Part shown: positions 41,348 through 48,779 of the stretch, in pieces
Position numbering within the stretch: position 1 is the first letter of the stretch
Layout: every line of letters starts with the position of its first letter
Assembly (NCBI GenBank): GCA_019187665.1
Contig: JABARH010000035.1
Coordinates: forward strand, 1 to 53,077
DNA: 53,077 nt
DNA from: Anaerolineales bacterium
Lineage (GTDB): Bacteria; Chloroflexota; Anaerolineae; Anaerolineales; Villigracilaceae
Direction: 5' to 3'
The notes under the pieces: generated by a model
What the model was told of the DNA's origin: nothing
Seen by the model: the letters and a program-made list of their open reading frames with translations, nothing else
The model's database searches: none
Made by a program: the position numbers and the translations under genes

Positions 41348-41729
41348 TTGGTCTGGTGGTTTTCGTTGACTTGCGAAGATAGGCGATCATGCCGTTGATG
41401 AGGCGTTTAGATTCGGTGGCGAGGCCGTAGGCTTTTTTTAGTTCCTCTTCGGTGATGTATTTTCGGTCAAGAGCAAGGTAAAGTTCAGATTGGACTTCGC
41501 TGGCAGAGCGGCGCGATATTTTCATGAAGCGGATAAACTCAGGGTTGGTGCCGGAGTCGAATCCTTCGGCGATATTGTGCATGACAGAGCCAGCCGCGTC
41601 CTGGATTTGGTCGCGCAGGCGAAAATCTTTCGAGAATTTCAGATGTTCGGTCAGATCATATATCAAGTTGGCAAGTTGACGGCCTTTCTGCCAACTTTGC
41701 AAATCCTCGAACTTCTCGATTTTCGCCAT
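41337..41729 (-). CDS. Four-helix-bundle protein (S23/intervening-sequence family)
   Basis: This 130-residue protein has the family pattern: FEDLQSWQKGRQLANLIYDLTE, RLRDQIQDAAGSVMHNIAEGFDSG, FIRFMKISRRSASEVQSELYLA and a C-terminal SKRLINGMIAYLRK helix. The family includes proteins encoded in 23S rRNA intervening sequences and the Avd accessory protein of diversity-generating retroelements; the molecular role of free-standing copies is unknown. A good GAGGAGG ribosome site precedes ATG 41727-41729. The gene is inserted between recG and coaD and bracketed by inverted copies of the same short repeat. Confidence 0.9.
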   Translation of the reverse strand: MAKIEKFEDLQSWQKGRQLANLIYDLTEHLKFSKDFRLRDQIQDAAGSVMHNIAEGFDSGTNPEFIRFMKISRRSASEVQSELYLALDRKYITEEELKKAYGLATESKRLINGMIAYLRKSTKTTRPKTT

Positions 41730-41772
41730 TCAGCCTCCTCAAAAATTTCGCGAGACTCCAAACTCACTCAGC

Positions 41773-41830
41773 CAACTACCTAAACTATCTAACTACCTAA
41801 ACTATCTAACTACCTAAACTACCTAACTAA
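41773..41830. repeat. 8/9-bp array (AACTACCT / AAACTATCT) 5' of the four-helix-bundle gene and 3' of recG
   Basis: Units alternate 8 and 9 bp (17-bp supra-period): AACTACCT, AAACTATCT and so on. The last units encode the final two residues and the stop codon of recG (41823-41831). Read on the minus strand it gives GTAGTTTAGGTAGTTAGATAG, matching the array at 41300-41347 in inverted orientation. Confidence 0.85.
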
Positions 41831-44459
41831 CATCACCCTTCCCCGTTCCCCAAAACCTTCCAAGCGCTTCGGCGAGGAGTTTGTGTTCGGGCATTTCGAG
41901 ATTGGGATCTTTCTCGAATAATGATTGCGCCTGGTTGCGGGCTTTTTCGATCAGCGGCAGATCGGTGATGGATGCCATTTTTAACACGCCGAATCCCGCC
42001 TGGCGCGTGCCGAGGAATTCGCCGGGACCGCGTTGTTGCAGGTCGCGGTCGGCGAGGATGAATCCGTCGTTGGTCTCTGCCATGGCTTGCAGACGTTCAT
42101 TCTCGACCGCGTCTTCGTGATCGGGGACCAGCAGGCAGTAGGATTGCGCCGCGCCGCGTCCGACACGTCCGCGCAGTTGGTGGAGTTGGGCGAGACCGAA
42201 ATGATTGGCGCCCTCCACCAGCATGACCGTCGCGTTCGGCACATCCACGCCGACTTCGACCACGGTGGTCGAGACGAGGATGTGATACTTCTTGTCGCGG
42301 AAGTCGGCCATGACGCGCTCTTTTTCGTCGGGCTTCATGCGTCCGTGCAGGAGACCGAGTTTCAGATCGGGGAAAACGTCCTTTTGGAGTCTTTCGTGTT
42401 CTTCGGTGGCGGCTTTAAGGTTGTCCAGTTTCTCGCTCTCTTCCACGAGCGGATAGATGATGAAGGCTTGCCGTCCATCTTTGATCTGGGATCGAATCAA
42501 CGAAAAGGCGCGTTCCAATTCCTGCGGACGAAGCACATACGTTTCGATGGGCTGGCGTCCCACGGGCATCTCGTCCATCACGGAGAGGTCGAGGTCGCCG
42601 TAGAGGGTCAGGGCCAGCGAACGCGGAATCGGGGTGGCGGTCATCACGAGCAGATGAGGCGTCGTGCCTTTGTTGCGCAGTGCGGCGCGTTGGTCCACGC
42701 CGAAGCGATGTTGTTCGTCAATGACGGCGAGTTGCAAATCTTTGAACTGTACCGGGTCTTCGATCAGCGCGTGCGTGCCGACGACAATTTGAATCGTCCC
42801 GTCCGCAAGCCCCGCGCGGATTTCTTCTTTTTCTTTTTCGGGCGTGTCGCCGATCAAAAGGCGGATTCTGCCCTCACCCCCATCCCCTCTCCCGATTTCG
42901 GGAGAGGGGTGCAGGGGAGAGGGCGCGAGGAGATTTGTAAAATTGCGGAAATGTTGTTCGGCGAGAATCGAGGTCGGCGCCATGATGGCTGCTTGCGCGT
43001 TGGATTGATTCACCAGCGCGGCGGCGAGCGCGGCAATGACCGTTTTGCCCGAACCGACATCGCCTTGCAGGAGGCGGTTCATCGGGCGGCCCGAGTTGAG
43101 GTCGCGGCGGATCTCGTCGAGGGCGCGGGTCTGCGCGCCGGTCAGGGTGAAGGGCAGGCTCGCCAGGCGCGCGCCCAGCCACTCGTCGGAGGTTTCGAAG
43201 CGGCGCGCGGTCGCGGCTTGCCAGTCGCGCTTTTGTCCCAGCACGCCCATCTGCAAAAAGAAAATTTCGTCGAAGGCGAGGCGCGCGCGGGCTTTCTTCA
43301 GTTCATCTTGCGAATCGGGAAAATGCGCCTGACCGACGGCGCGCCCGAGCGGGGGCAAATTTGCGGAGGCGCGAATCGAATCGGGCAGGTGATCCACCAG
43401 CGCGGGCGCCCAATATTTCACCACTTGATTCATCAACCCGCGCAGCCATTTTTGCGTGATGCGCTGCGTGAGCGGATAAATAGGGACGATGCGATTCGTG
43501 TGCAGGTGTTCGGCTTCGACGGGTTCAAAGTCGGGGTTGGTCATCACGAGTCGCCCCAGGTTTTGACTCAGTTTTCCAGAGGCGGCGATGTTGTCGCCCT
43601 CTTTCATGCGGTTGGCGATCCACGGCTGATTGAACCACGTGAGTCGCAACGCGCCCGTGCCGTCGGTGATGACGACTTCGGTGAGTTGCAATTTGCCGCC
43701 CTTCACTGGCCGCGTACTCACCGACTGCACCGCGCCGATGACGGTGACGATTTCGTTGACCCACAAATTTTTGATGGGCTTGAGTTGGCTGTAATCTTCG
43801 TAGCGGCGCGGAAAATAATAGAGCATGTCGCCGAGCGTGAACATGCCGAGTTGCGAAAGTGTGCTGGCGTGTTTTTGTCCGACGCCCTGCAGGACGGTCA
43901 GCTGCGCGTTGAGCGCGGCGGGCGTGGCGGATGTTTTGCCGCCTGGCGCGGTGTCGCTTCTTCCCTGGGCTGGGGCGGGCGCGCGCGGAGCGGGCTTTGA
44001 TCCCCCTCCCGTCCCCCCCACGGGGGGGGAGGCTTGTGGAGGAGCAGACTTGGTTTCTGGCTCCAACCACTTCGGCATTTCCTCGCCTTCGACTTTCGGC
44101 GCGGGTGTTTGCTGAACTTGCTGATTTGCTTGCGGTTGTTGCTGTGGTCTCGGTTGCTGCGGTCTTGGTTGCGGACGGGGTTGGCCTTGCGGTTTTTGCT
44201 GGGTGTCGGGATAGGTTTCGCCGAGACGTTTCCATAACCCCTTGAGCGAGTCGGCGCGACCTGAGGGAGTCAACGCTTCGTAGCCTTTGAGTCGCTGGGT
44301 CACAGCCTGGACGACGGCTTCATCCACGCTCTCGGCGCGGGCTTCACTTTCCCAAAAGTCGAGGATCTTGACGAGTCCGCCGATGATGGCGGTGTTGTTG
44401 TATCCGTTCTCGTGTTCGAGACGGAAGAATTTGCGGAGTTTTTCGAGGGAGGGGAGCAT
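41823..44459 (-). CDS. recG: ATP-dependent DNA helicase RecG
   Basis: This 878-residue helicase, longer than the usual ~690-780, remodels stalled forks and Holliday junctions. It has an N-terminal helical region, a Pro/Gln-rich linker (about residues 88-170, QPRPQPRPQQPRPQQ), the wedge OB-fold (about 180-330), helicase motif I (LLQGDVGSGKT), motif II as DEQHRFG, and motif VI LHQLRGRVGRG. Two repeat-derived insertions keep the frame: one in the linker (PPVGGTGGG, about 44000) and one in the helicase domain (APSPLHPSPEIGRGDGGEGR, about 42874-42935). Start ATG 44457-44459 has a minus-strand TAAAAT 6 nt upstream. Confidence 0.95.
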   Translation of the reverse strand: MLPSLEKLRKFFRLEHENGYNNTAIIGGLVKILDFWESEARAESVDEAVVQAVTQRLKGYEALTPSGRADSLKGLWKRLGETYPDTQQKPQGQPRPQPRPQQPRPQQQPQANQQVQQTPAPKVEGEEMPKWLEPETKSAPPQASPPVGGTGGGSKPAPRAPAPAQGRSDTAPGGKTSATPAALNAQLTVLQGVGQKHASTLSQLGMFTLGDMLYYFPRRYEDYSQLKPIKNLWVNEIVTVIGAVQSVSTRPVKGGKLQLTEVVITDGTGALRLTWFNQPWIANRMKEGDNIAASGKLSQNLGRLVMTNPDFEPVEAEHLHTNRIVPIYPLTQRITQKWLRGLMNQVVKYWAPALVDHLPDSIRASANLPPLGRAVGQAHFPDSQDELKKARARLAFDEIFFLQMGVLGQKRDWQAATARRFETSDEWLGARLASLPFTLTGAQTRALDEIRRDLNSGRPMNRLLQGDVGSGKTVIAALAAALVNQSNAQAAIMAPTSILAEQHFRNFTNLLAPSPLHPSPEIGRGDGGEGRIRLLIGDTPEKEKEEIRAGLADGTIQIVVGTHALIEDPVQFKDLQLAVIDEQHRFGVDQRAALRNKGTTPHLLVMTATPIPRSLALTLYGDLDLSVMDEMPVGRQPIETYVLRPQELERAFSLIRSQIKDGRQAFIIYPLVEESEKLDNLKAATEEHERLQKDVFPDLKLGLLHGRMKPDEKERVMADFRDKKYHILVSTTVVEVGVDVPNATVMLVEGANHFGLAQLHQLRGRVGRGAAQSYCLLVPDHEDAVENERLQAMAETNDGFILADRDLQQRGPGEFLGTRQAGFGVLKMASITDLPLIEKARNQAQSLFEKDPNLEMPEHKLLAEALGRFWGTGKGDVS

Positions 44460-44555
44460 GGGGGTATTTTATCATGGGGGGAATACGGGACGCGGATGAA
44501 CGCTGATTGGACGGAAACAAACTCCCCTCTCGTTTACCGAAAGGGGAGTTGCGAT

Positions 44556-45461
44556 TTACAAACTCAGAACCAATTGCTGTTTGAAAGGTTCTATTCGTTC
44601 TTCTGCAATCCTGATGTATTCAGGGTCAACATCATAGCCCACGTATTTTCTTTCGGATTTCAAGGCCGCAATCGCTGTCGACCCGCTTCCCATGAACGGG
44701 TCAAGGACGATGTCGCCTTTGAATGTGTAAAGTTGCGTCAGGCGATATGGCAATTCGACGGGGAACGGCGCAGGATGTTTTACCTTCTTTGCCGATTCTG
44801 GATTCATCGTCCAGACTGATTTTGTCCATTCCATGAATTGCTCTTTGGTGATAGTGTTTTCTCGCTCTCCTTTTTTACGGTCATACGCGCCTTTCGAGAA
44901 AACCATAATGTATTCGTGCGTATCGCGCAAAACGGGATTCGACGCGGATTGCCAACTTCCCCACGCCATGGAAACACCTGCGCCCGCGCCTTTTGCCCAG
45001 ATGATCTCACCGCGCATTTTGAAGCCAATATCAATCATCATGTGGGAAATGTGATCAGAAAGCGGGATATAAGGTTTCCTGCCAAGATTTGCGACATTCA
45101 CGCAAGCGCGGCCGCCGTAAACCAGCACGCGATAGGTTTCGGTAAAGACACTCCTGAGAAGTTGCAGGTATTCTTTCAGTGACAAGTCGTTATCGTATTC
45201 TTTTGAAACATTGTAAGGCGGTGACGTGACCATTAAATGCAAAGAGTTGTCGGGAATTTCCTTCATATTTTCGGAAGTTCCCAAAATGATTTTGTTTTCG
45301 TATTCAACAGGGAAAAGATTATCCGCGACAGGTTTGGAGCCATTCCCATTGTGGCCGTTGTCGGATAATTCGGAATAAAGTTTGGAATTGTAGTAATCCG
45401 AAGAGTCGTGGTTGACTCTCGAGGTTGTTCCAAACTTGGTCGTTTTAGAGCCTTTTTTCAT
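44556..45461 (-). CDS. Beta-class DNA methyltransferase of a type II system
   Basis: This 301-residue enzyme has motif IV TSPPYN (residue about 80) before motif I DPFMGSGSTAIAA (about 260), the beta order. TSPPY is most often seen in N4-cytosine methyltransferases. It begins 3 nt after the stop of the ThaI-like endonuclease gene, so the pair is one operon with nuclease first. It presumably protects the nuclease site. Codon use is AT-richer than in recG or guaA, suggesting recent acquisition. Confidence 0.88.
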   Translation of the reverse strand: MKKGSKTTKFGTTSRVNHDSSDYYNSKLYSELSDNGHNGNGSKPVADNLFPVEYENKIILGTSENMKEIPDNSLHLMVTSPPYNVSKEYDNDLSLKEYLQLLRSVFTETYRVLVYGGRACVNVANLGRKPYIPLSDHISHMMIDIGFKMRGEIIWAKGAGAGVSMAWGSWQSASNPVLRDTHEYIMVFSKGAYDRKKGERENTITKEQFMEWTKSVWTMNPESAKKVKHPAPFPVELPYRLTQLYTFKGDIVLDPFMGSGSTAIAALKSERKYVGYDVDPEYIRIAEERIEPFKQQLVLSL

Positions 45462-45464
45462 TTC

Positions 45465-46091
45465 TCAGTCCTCTTGCCAGAAGTCGAGCCATCGCCGATA
45501 AGGATTGTATTCTACCTTTGTTCTATGCCATTGTACTGGAAAATGGAGCGTCTGCGGGTGCTTCGACAAAATATCCAATGCCTTTCCAGACACTTCAACA
45601 CCGCGCGGGTTTGTTCCAGGCTTTGGTAATTTGATATATCCCGCCCTTCCCATCCCTTCCAAAGTTTCGATTTGTGCTTCCTGCGAAAACAGGAACACGC
45701 CGCCAGTATTATCCCAATTGACTTGAACCAGCAACATATCACAACTGGGAACGTACCGATGGGCAAATTCGATTGCTTGTTCCGCGTCCACCGTCCAGAT
45801 TAGTTTGACGCTTTTGAAAGTTACGCCTGTCATGGTTTTAATGGAAAGCGGCCTGCCAAACACGATCACATCGGCCTCGGGTTCATGGATTGGCAAGTCG
45901 GTTTTGACATTCTGCTCGCCAAATTTGTAGAGCAACAGCGCGATGAGTATCTTTTCCCTGACCGAACCTACTTCCATGCCAACCTTGCCTGCGCGGGAAC
46001 TTTCTAATTCAGCCAGATAAAACAATTCTGGCAGACGTTTTTGGACTTTGGCGATGATTACTTGATCTGTGAAGATGTCAATGATGGTCAT
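45465..46091 (-). CDS. ThaI-family type II restriction endonuclease
   Basis: This 208-residue protein carries the features I recall for ThaI relatives: LPELFYLAELESSRAGKVGMEVGSVREKILIALLLYKFGE, then a PD-(D/E)xK-like EPEADVIVFGRPLSIKT (Asp...Ser-x-Lys), LIWTVDAEQA, CDMLLVQVNW and LPKPGTNPRGVE. ThaI recognises CGCG; this relative may share that site (inference). AAGGAAGG lies 8 nt before ATG 46089-46091. The methyltransferase follows directly. Confidence 0.82.
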   Translation of the reverse strand: MTIIDIFTDQVIIAKVQKRLPELFYLAELESSRAGKVGMEVGSVREKILIALLLYKFGEQNVKTDLPIHEPEADVIVFGRPLSIKTMTGVTFKSVKLIWTVDAEQAIEFAHRYVPSCDMLLVQVNWDNTGGVFLFSQEAQIETLEGMGRAGYIKLPKPGTNPRGVEVSGKALDILSKHPQTLHFPVQWHRTKVEYNPYRRWLDFWQED

Positions 46092-46162
46092 TGGTAGCCC
46101 TTCCTTGAATGTGCCAAATTTATCGTGACGCCATTTTACCTCATCAAAAGTTGTTGCTCAAT

Positions 46163-46275
46163 TTATTGTCCGTCTCTGACGGATTCCAACCACTCACCCT
46201 TGTCCCACGGCGAACTTTGCTTCGGGTCGGGGTCGCCGAACCAGGTCAACGCCGCGGGGATGAATGGGTCAGCGG
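46163..46275 (-). pseudogene. C-terminal fragment of an unidentified protein, partly inside the tandem repeat
   Basis: On the minus strand, ADPFIPAALTWFGDPDPK continues to SSPWDKGEWLESVRDG and a stop at 46163-46165. The first 19 residues recur in each 148-bp repeat unit, where the frame breaks into repeat sequence. It looks like the 3' end of a lost gene whose last ~100 bases were caught in a tandem amplification. I do not recognise the protein. Confidence 0.55.
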
Positions 46276-46569
46276 AGACCTGCCCTCACCCCTAACCCCT
46301 CTCCCGATTACAGGAGCGGGGAACGCGCACAGACGGGAAGCACCGCCCTCCTCCCACGCGAACCTTGCTTCGGGTCGGGGTCGCCGAACCAGGTCAACGC
46401 TGCGGCGATGAATGGGTCAGCGGAGACCTGCCCTCACCCCTAACCCCTCTCCCGATTACAGGAGCGGGGAACGCGCACAGACGGGAAGCACCGCCCTCCT
46501 CCCACGCGAACCTTGCTTCGGGTCGGGGTCGCCGAACCAGGTCAACGCTGCGGCGATGAATGGGTCAGC
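46204..46569. repeat. 148-bp tandem repeat, about 2.4 copies
   Basis: The sequence GCTTCGGGTCGGGGTCGCC begins at 46219, 46367 and 46515, exactly 148 bp apart. Each unit joins a short coding fragment to a CTCTCCCGATTACAGGAGCGGGG REP-like hairpin. A related CTCTCCCGATTTCGGGAGAGGGG sequence lies inside recG at about 42890. The full units are nearly identical, so the amplification is recent. Confidence 0.92.
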
Positions 46570-46587
46570 CTCTTACTGCCTTTTTGG

Positions 46588-46755
46588 TTAAAGGTTTTTC
46601 TCTCCTCGAAACTGTGTCTCATACAACTGGCTGTACAACCCTCCGCTCGCGAGTAATTGCTCGTGCGTGCCGCGCTCCACGATCCTTCCTCGATCCATTA
46701 CCAAAATTAAATCCGCCGCCAAAATCGTGGAGAGGCTGTGCGATGACGATGCTTG
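46588..46755 (-). pseudogene. 3' remnant of an MsbA-type ABC transporter gene, frameshifted
   Basis: The minus strand encodes [32 protein letters not shown], then [16 protein letters not shown] and a stop, the standard end of an ABC half-exporter (after Walker B, with the H-loop). The preceding SIVIA-H is in another frame by one base, and nothing earlier of the ATPase remains. It is a dead fragment between the tandem repeat and the membrane-protein promoter. Confidence 0.85.
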
Positions 46756-46804
46756 TGCGCGCACGCGAGCAGTACATATTTCCCCACAGACTCGGAATGC
46801 AAAT

Positions 46805-46810
46805 TATAAT
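46805..46810 (+). promoter_or_regulatory. -10 box before the membrane-protein gene
   Basis: TATAAT ends 6 nt before ATG 46817, implying a leaderless mRNA. No clear -35 box. Confidence 0.5.
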
Positions 46811-46816
46811 TTTCCC

Positions 46817-47746
46817 ATGACCCGCTCCCAACGTTCATCCATCGTCATTCTCGCCGCGCTCGGCGGACTGCTGCCGATCCTCGTCTATTGGATCGAACAT
46901 GGCGGCCTCGGCGCTCCAACCTTCGCGGGTGCGCGCGGCATGAGCGCGGCGGAACAGTTCGCGCAAGTCGCGGCTGGGCTGGTTGTCAAACCCGCCTACA
47001 TGTTCATCAGTCTTGTTTTGATTCTGGCTCTGCTCCGCCAAAAGGAACGCGGCCTGGCCGCCCTGCGCTGGGGGATGATCGCCTTTCTGCTGGGTGAAAT
47101 TTTCTGCGCGGTCAACTTCATTGCCTACCAGCACGAATCGCTCGTCTCGGAATACATTCATAGTTATGGCATGGCGCTGGCCTTTGGGTTCTTCACCTAC
47201 GCCCTGCTCGAAATGCTCGACGCGCGCGTCCTGCACATCAATCGCGGACATTGTTCCATCAACGGACTCTGCCAGACCTGCAAGCGCGTCACGCCCCTCG
47301 CCTGCGCGGCGCGGCGGGTCGCAATCCTGATCGTCATGTTGACGATCTCCGCATCCTTCCTGCCGCTGACGGTTTCCACCTCCCCGGAAAGTTATGCCAC
47401 CGATCTGTTCGGCGTGCCGTACGCCTATGCCCGCTTCGACTTTTATCAATGGTATGAGGCGCGTCTCCTGCCGGTCCTCGCGCTGATCCTCTGCGCCTGC
47501 GCGTTGATGATTCTCCTGCGCCCCACCGGCGATCCGCTTCCGCAATCGGCGAAGATTCTTTTTTCGGCGGGACTCGGCGCGCTGGGATTTTCCCTCTTCC
47601 GCGTCATCCTCGGCGCGCTCTTCGCAGGGGAACTGGTCTGGTTTGAATTTTGGGAGGAGTTGAGCGAGCTGATGTTCACCGGCGCCTTCGCTTTCCTGCT
47701 CTGGCAGTTTCGCGGCGCGCTTAACCTCAATTTCGCGGCGGGATAA
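46817..47746 (+). CDS. Polytopic membrane protein of unknown function
   Basis: This 309-residue protein has about seven to eight hydrophobic segments. Between segments 4 and 5 a cytosolic or periplasmic loop carries four cysteines and a histidine (RGHCSINGLCQTCKRVTPLACAARR), which could bind a metal, heme or Fe-S group. The in-frame extension upstream (from 46667) runs through the ABC remnant and is rejected; ATG 46817 directly follows a -10 box. I do not recognise the family. Convergent to the PP2C gene with an 8-bp array between them. Confidence 0.75.
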   Translation: MTRSQRSSIVILAALGGLLPILVYWIEHGGLGAPTFAGARGMSAAEQFAQVAAGLVVKPAYMFISLVLILALLRQKERGLAALRWGMIAFLLGEIFCAVNFIAYQHESLVSEYIHSYGMALAFGFFTYALLEMLDARVLHINRGHCSINGLCQTCKRVTPLACAARRVAILIVMLTISASFLPLTVSTSPESYATDLFGVPYAYARFDFYQWYEARLLPVLALILCACALMILLRPTGDPLPQSAKILFSAGLGALGFSLFRVILGALFAGELVWFEFWEELSELMFTGAFAFLLWQFRGALNLNFAAG

Positions 47747-47773
47747 ACCTGTCCCCATTGGCAATTCGCGCGA

Positions 47774-47789
47774 TAGACATCTTACAAAA
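47774..47789. repeat. Second copy of the TAGACATCTT-CAAAA motif
   Basis: TAGACATCTTACAAAA differs at one base from 3883-3898, where it forms the left arm of a twin-hairpin element. Here no matching right arm is seen. Confidence 0.6.
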
Positions 47790-47820
47790 AGGCAACTGCC
47801 TCACCCTCGCGCGTCACATG

Positions 47821-47908
47821 GACTACCCGACTAGAAGACTAAAAGACTACCCGACTAGAAGACTAGAAGACTACCCGACTAAAAGACTAAAAGACTAAAA
47901 GACTAAAA
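47821..47908. repeat. 8-bp array, eleven GACTANNN units
   Basis: Eleven perfectly phased 8-bp units all begin GACTA; the last three bases are CCC, GAA or AAA. The array ends 4 nt before the stop codon of the minus-strand PP2C gene (47913), on its 3' side, and also lies downstream of the convergent membrane-protein gene. Confidence 0.95.
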
Positions 47909-47912
47909 CCTC

Positions 47913-48779
47913 CTACTCCCCCAACAACCAATCCATCCAGCCTTTTTTCTTTTCCTCCACCGGGCGCGGCTTCGGAATCGAAATGAGGATCACGGTCGTG
48001 TTATCGTGACCGCCGCGCTCATTGGCCTTCGCCACCAAATTCTGCGCGGCAGTCTTCAGGCTATCTGCTTCCAGGATGATCTGTTGGATCTCATCCGCAT
48101 AGACCATGTCGGTCAAGCCGTCGGAGCAGAGCAACAAGACATCGTGCGGCTGGAGCGGCGCGCCCTGATTCTTTGAGGACTGGATGCTGTTTTCACTGTC
48201 GCTCAACTTCAAGCGAAAATCCACCTCGGGCAATTTCACCGAACCAAGATAACGGCGGATGACATGCACGTTGGGATGTCCGCGCACATCTTCGGGCTTG
48301 ATCAGATTCTTCTCCACCGCCTCCTGCACCCAGGTGTGATCGGTGGTGAGTTGTTGAATCTTTCCTCCGCGCAGGAAATAGATGCGCGAATCCCCCACAA
48401 AGGCGATGTACAATTTGTCCGCCACGATCCAAACGCAGGCACAGGTGGCGCCCATGCCATGATGATCGTTGTCCGAGGCAGAATGATGCGCGATAGCATT
48501 GCTGGCCGCGTGGATCGCATCTTCCAAAATGGCACGCGGGTCGCGCCCGTCGCTGTTGGAGACTGCCTCGCTGATATGATTCACCGCCAGGTCCGCCGCC
48601 ACCTCACCAGAGCGATGACCGCCGATGCCGTCACACAGCACGGCAAAGAGCGAGGGCGTTGGGTCATCCTTGCCAAGCACGTGCGAAAGCACGGCAAAAC
48701 GGTCTTCATTATTCTTGCCCGTCATGCCGGGATGGCTGAGGGCGGCAACATGCACGTGAGCGCGTTGAGTTCGGATCAT
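47913..48779 (-). CDS. PP2C-family Ser/Thr protein phosphatase
   Basis: This 288-residue soluble phosphatase has the metal-binding motifs of the PPM/PP2C fold: KNNEDRF, FAVLCDGIGGHRSGEVAAD, FVGDSRIYFLRGGKIQQLTTDHT, CSDGLTDMV and RGGHDNTTVILI. It dephosphorylates Ser/Thr-phosphorylated proteins using Mn or Mg. Its ATG overlaps the FHA-vWA gene stop (ATGA), so the two are coupled. No kinase gene is visible in this window. Confidence 0.95.
   Translation of the reverse strand: MIRTQRAHVHVAALSHPGMTGKNNEDRFAVLSHVLGKDDPTPSLFAVLCDGIGGHRSGEVAADLAVNHISEAVSNSDGRDPRAILEDAIHAASNAIAHHSASDNDHHGMGATCACVWIVADKLYIAFVGDSRIYFLRGGKIQQLTTDHTWVQEAVEKNLIKPEDVRGHPNVHVIRRYLGSVKLPEVDFRLKLSDSENSIQSSKNQGAPLQPHDVLLLCSDGLTDMVYADEIQQIILEADSLKTAAQNLVAKANERGGHDNTTVILISIPKPRPVEEKKKGWMDWLLGE

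Noticed and set aside
42033..44000. 655-residue plus-strand ORF opposite recG
   Set aside because: Antisense shadow of recG; composition (Arg/Gly/His-rich) is not protein-like and all helicase motifs are on the minus strand.
46109..46559. Two plus-strand ORFs in the 148-bp tandem repeat
   Set aside because: Their sequences repeat each other and arise from REP-like DNA; no ribosome site or family features.
46619..46831. 70-residue minus-strand ORF
   Set aside because: It reads the ABC transporter remnant in the wrong frame after the frameshift.
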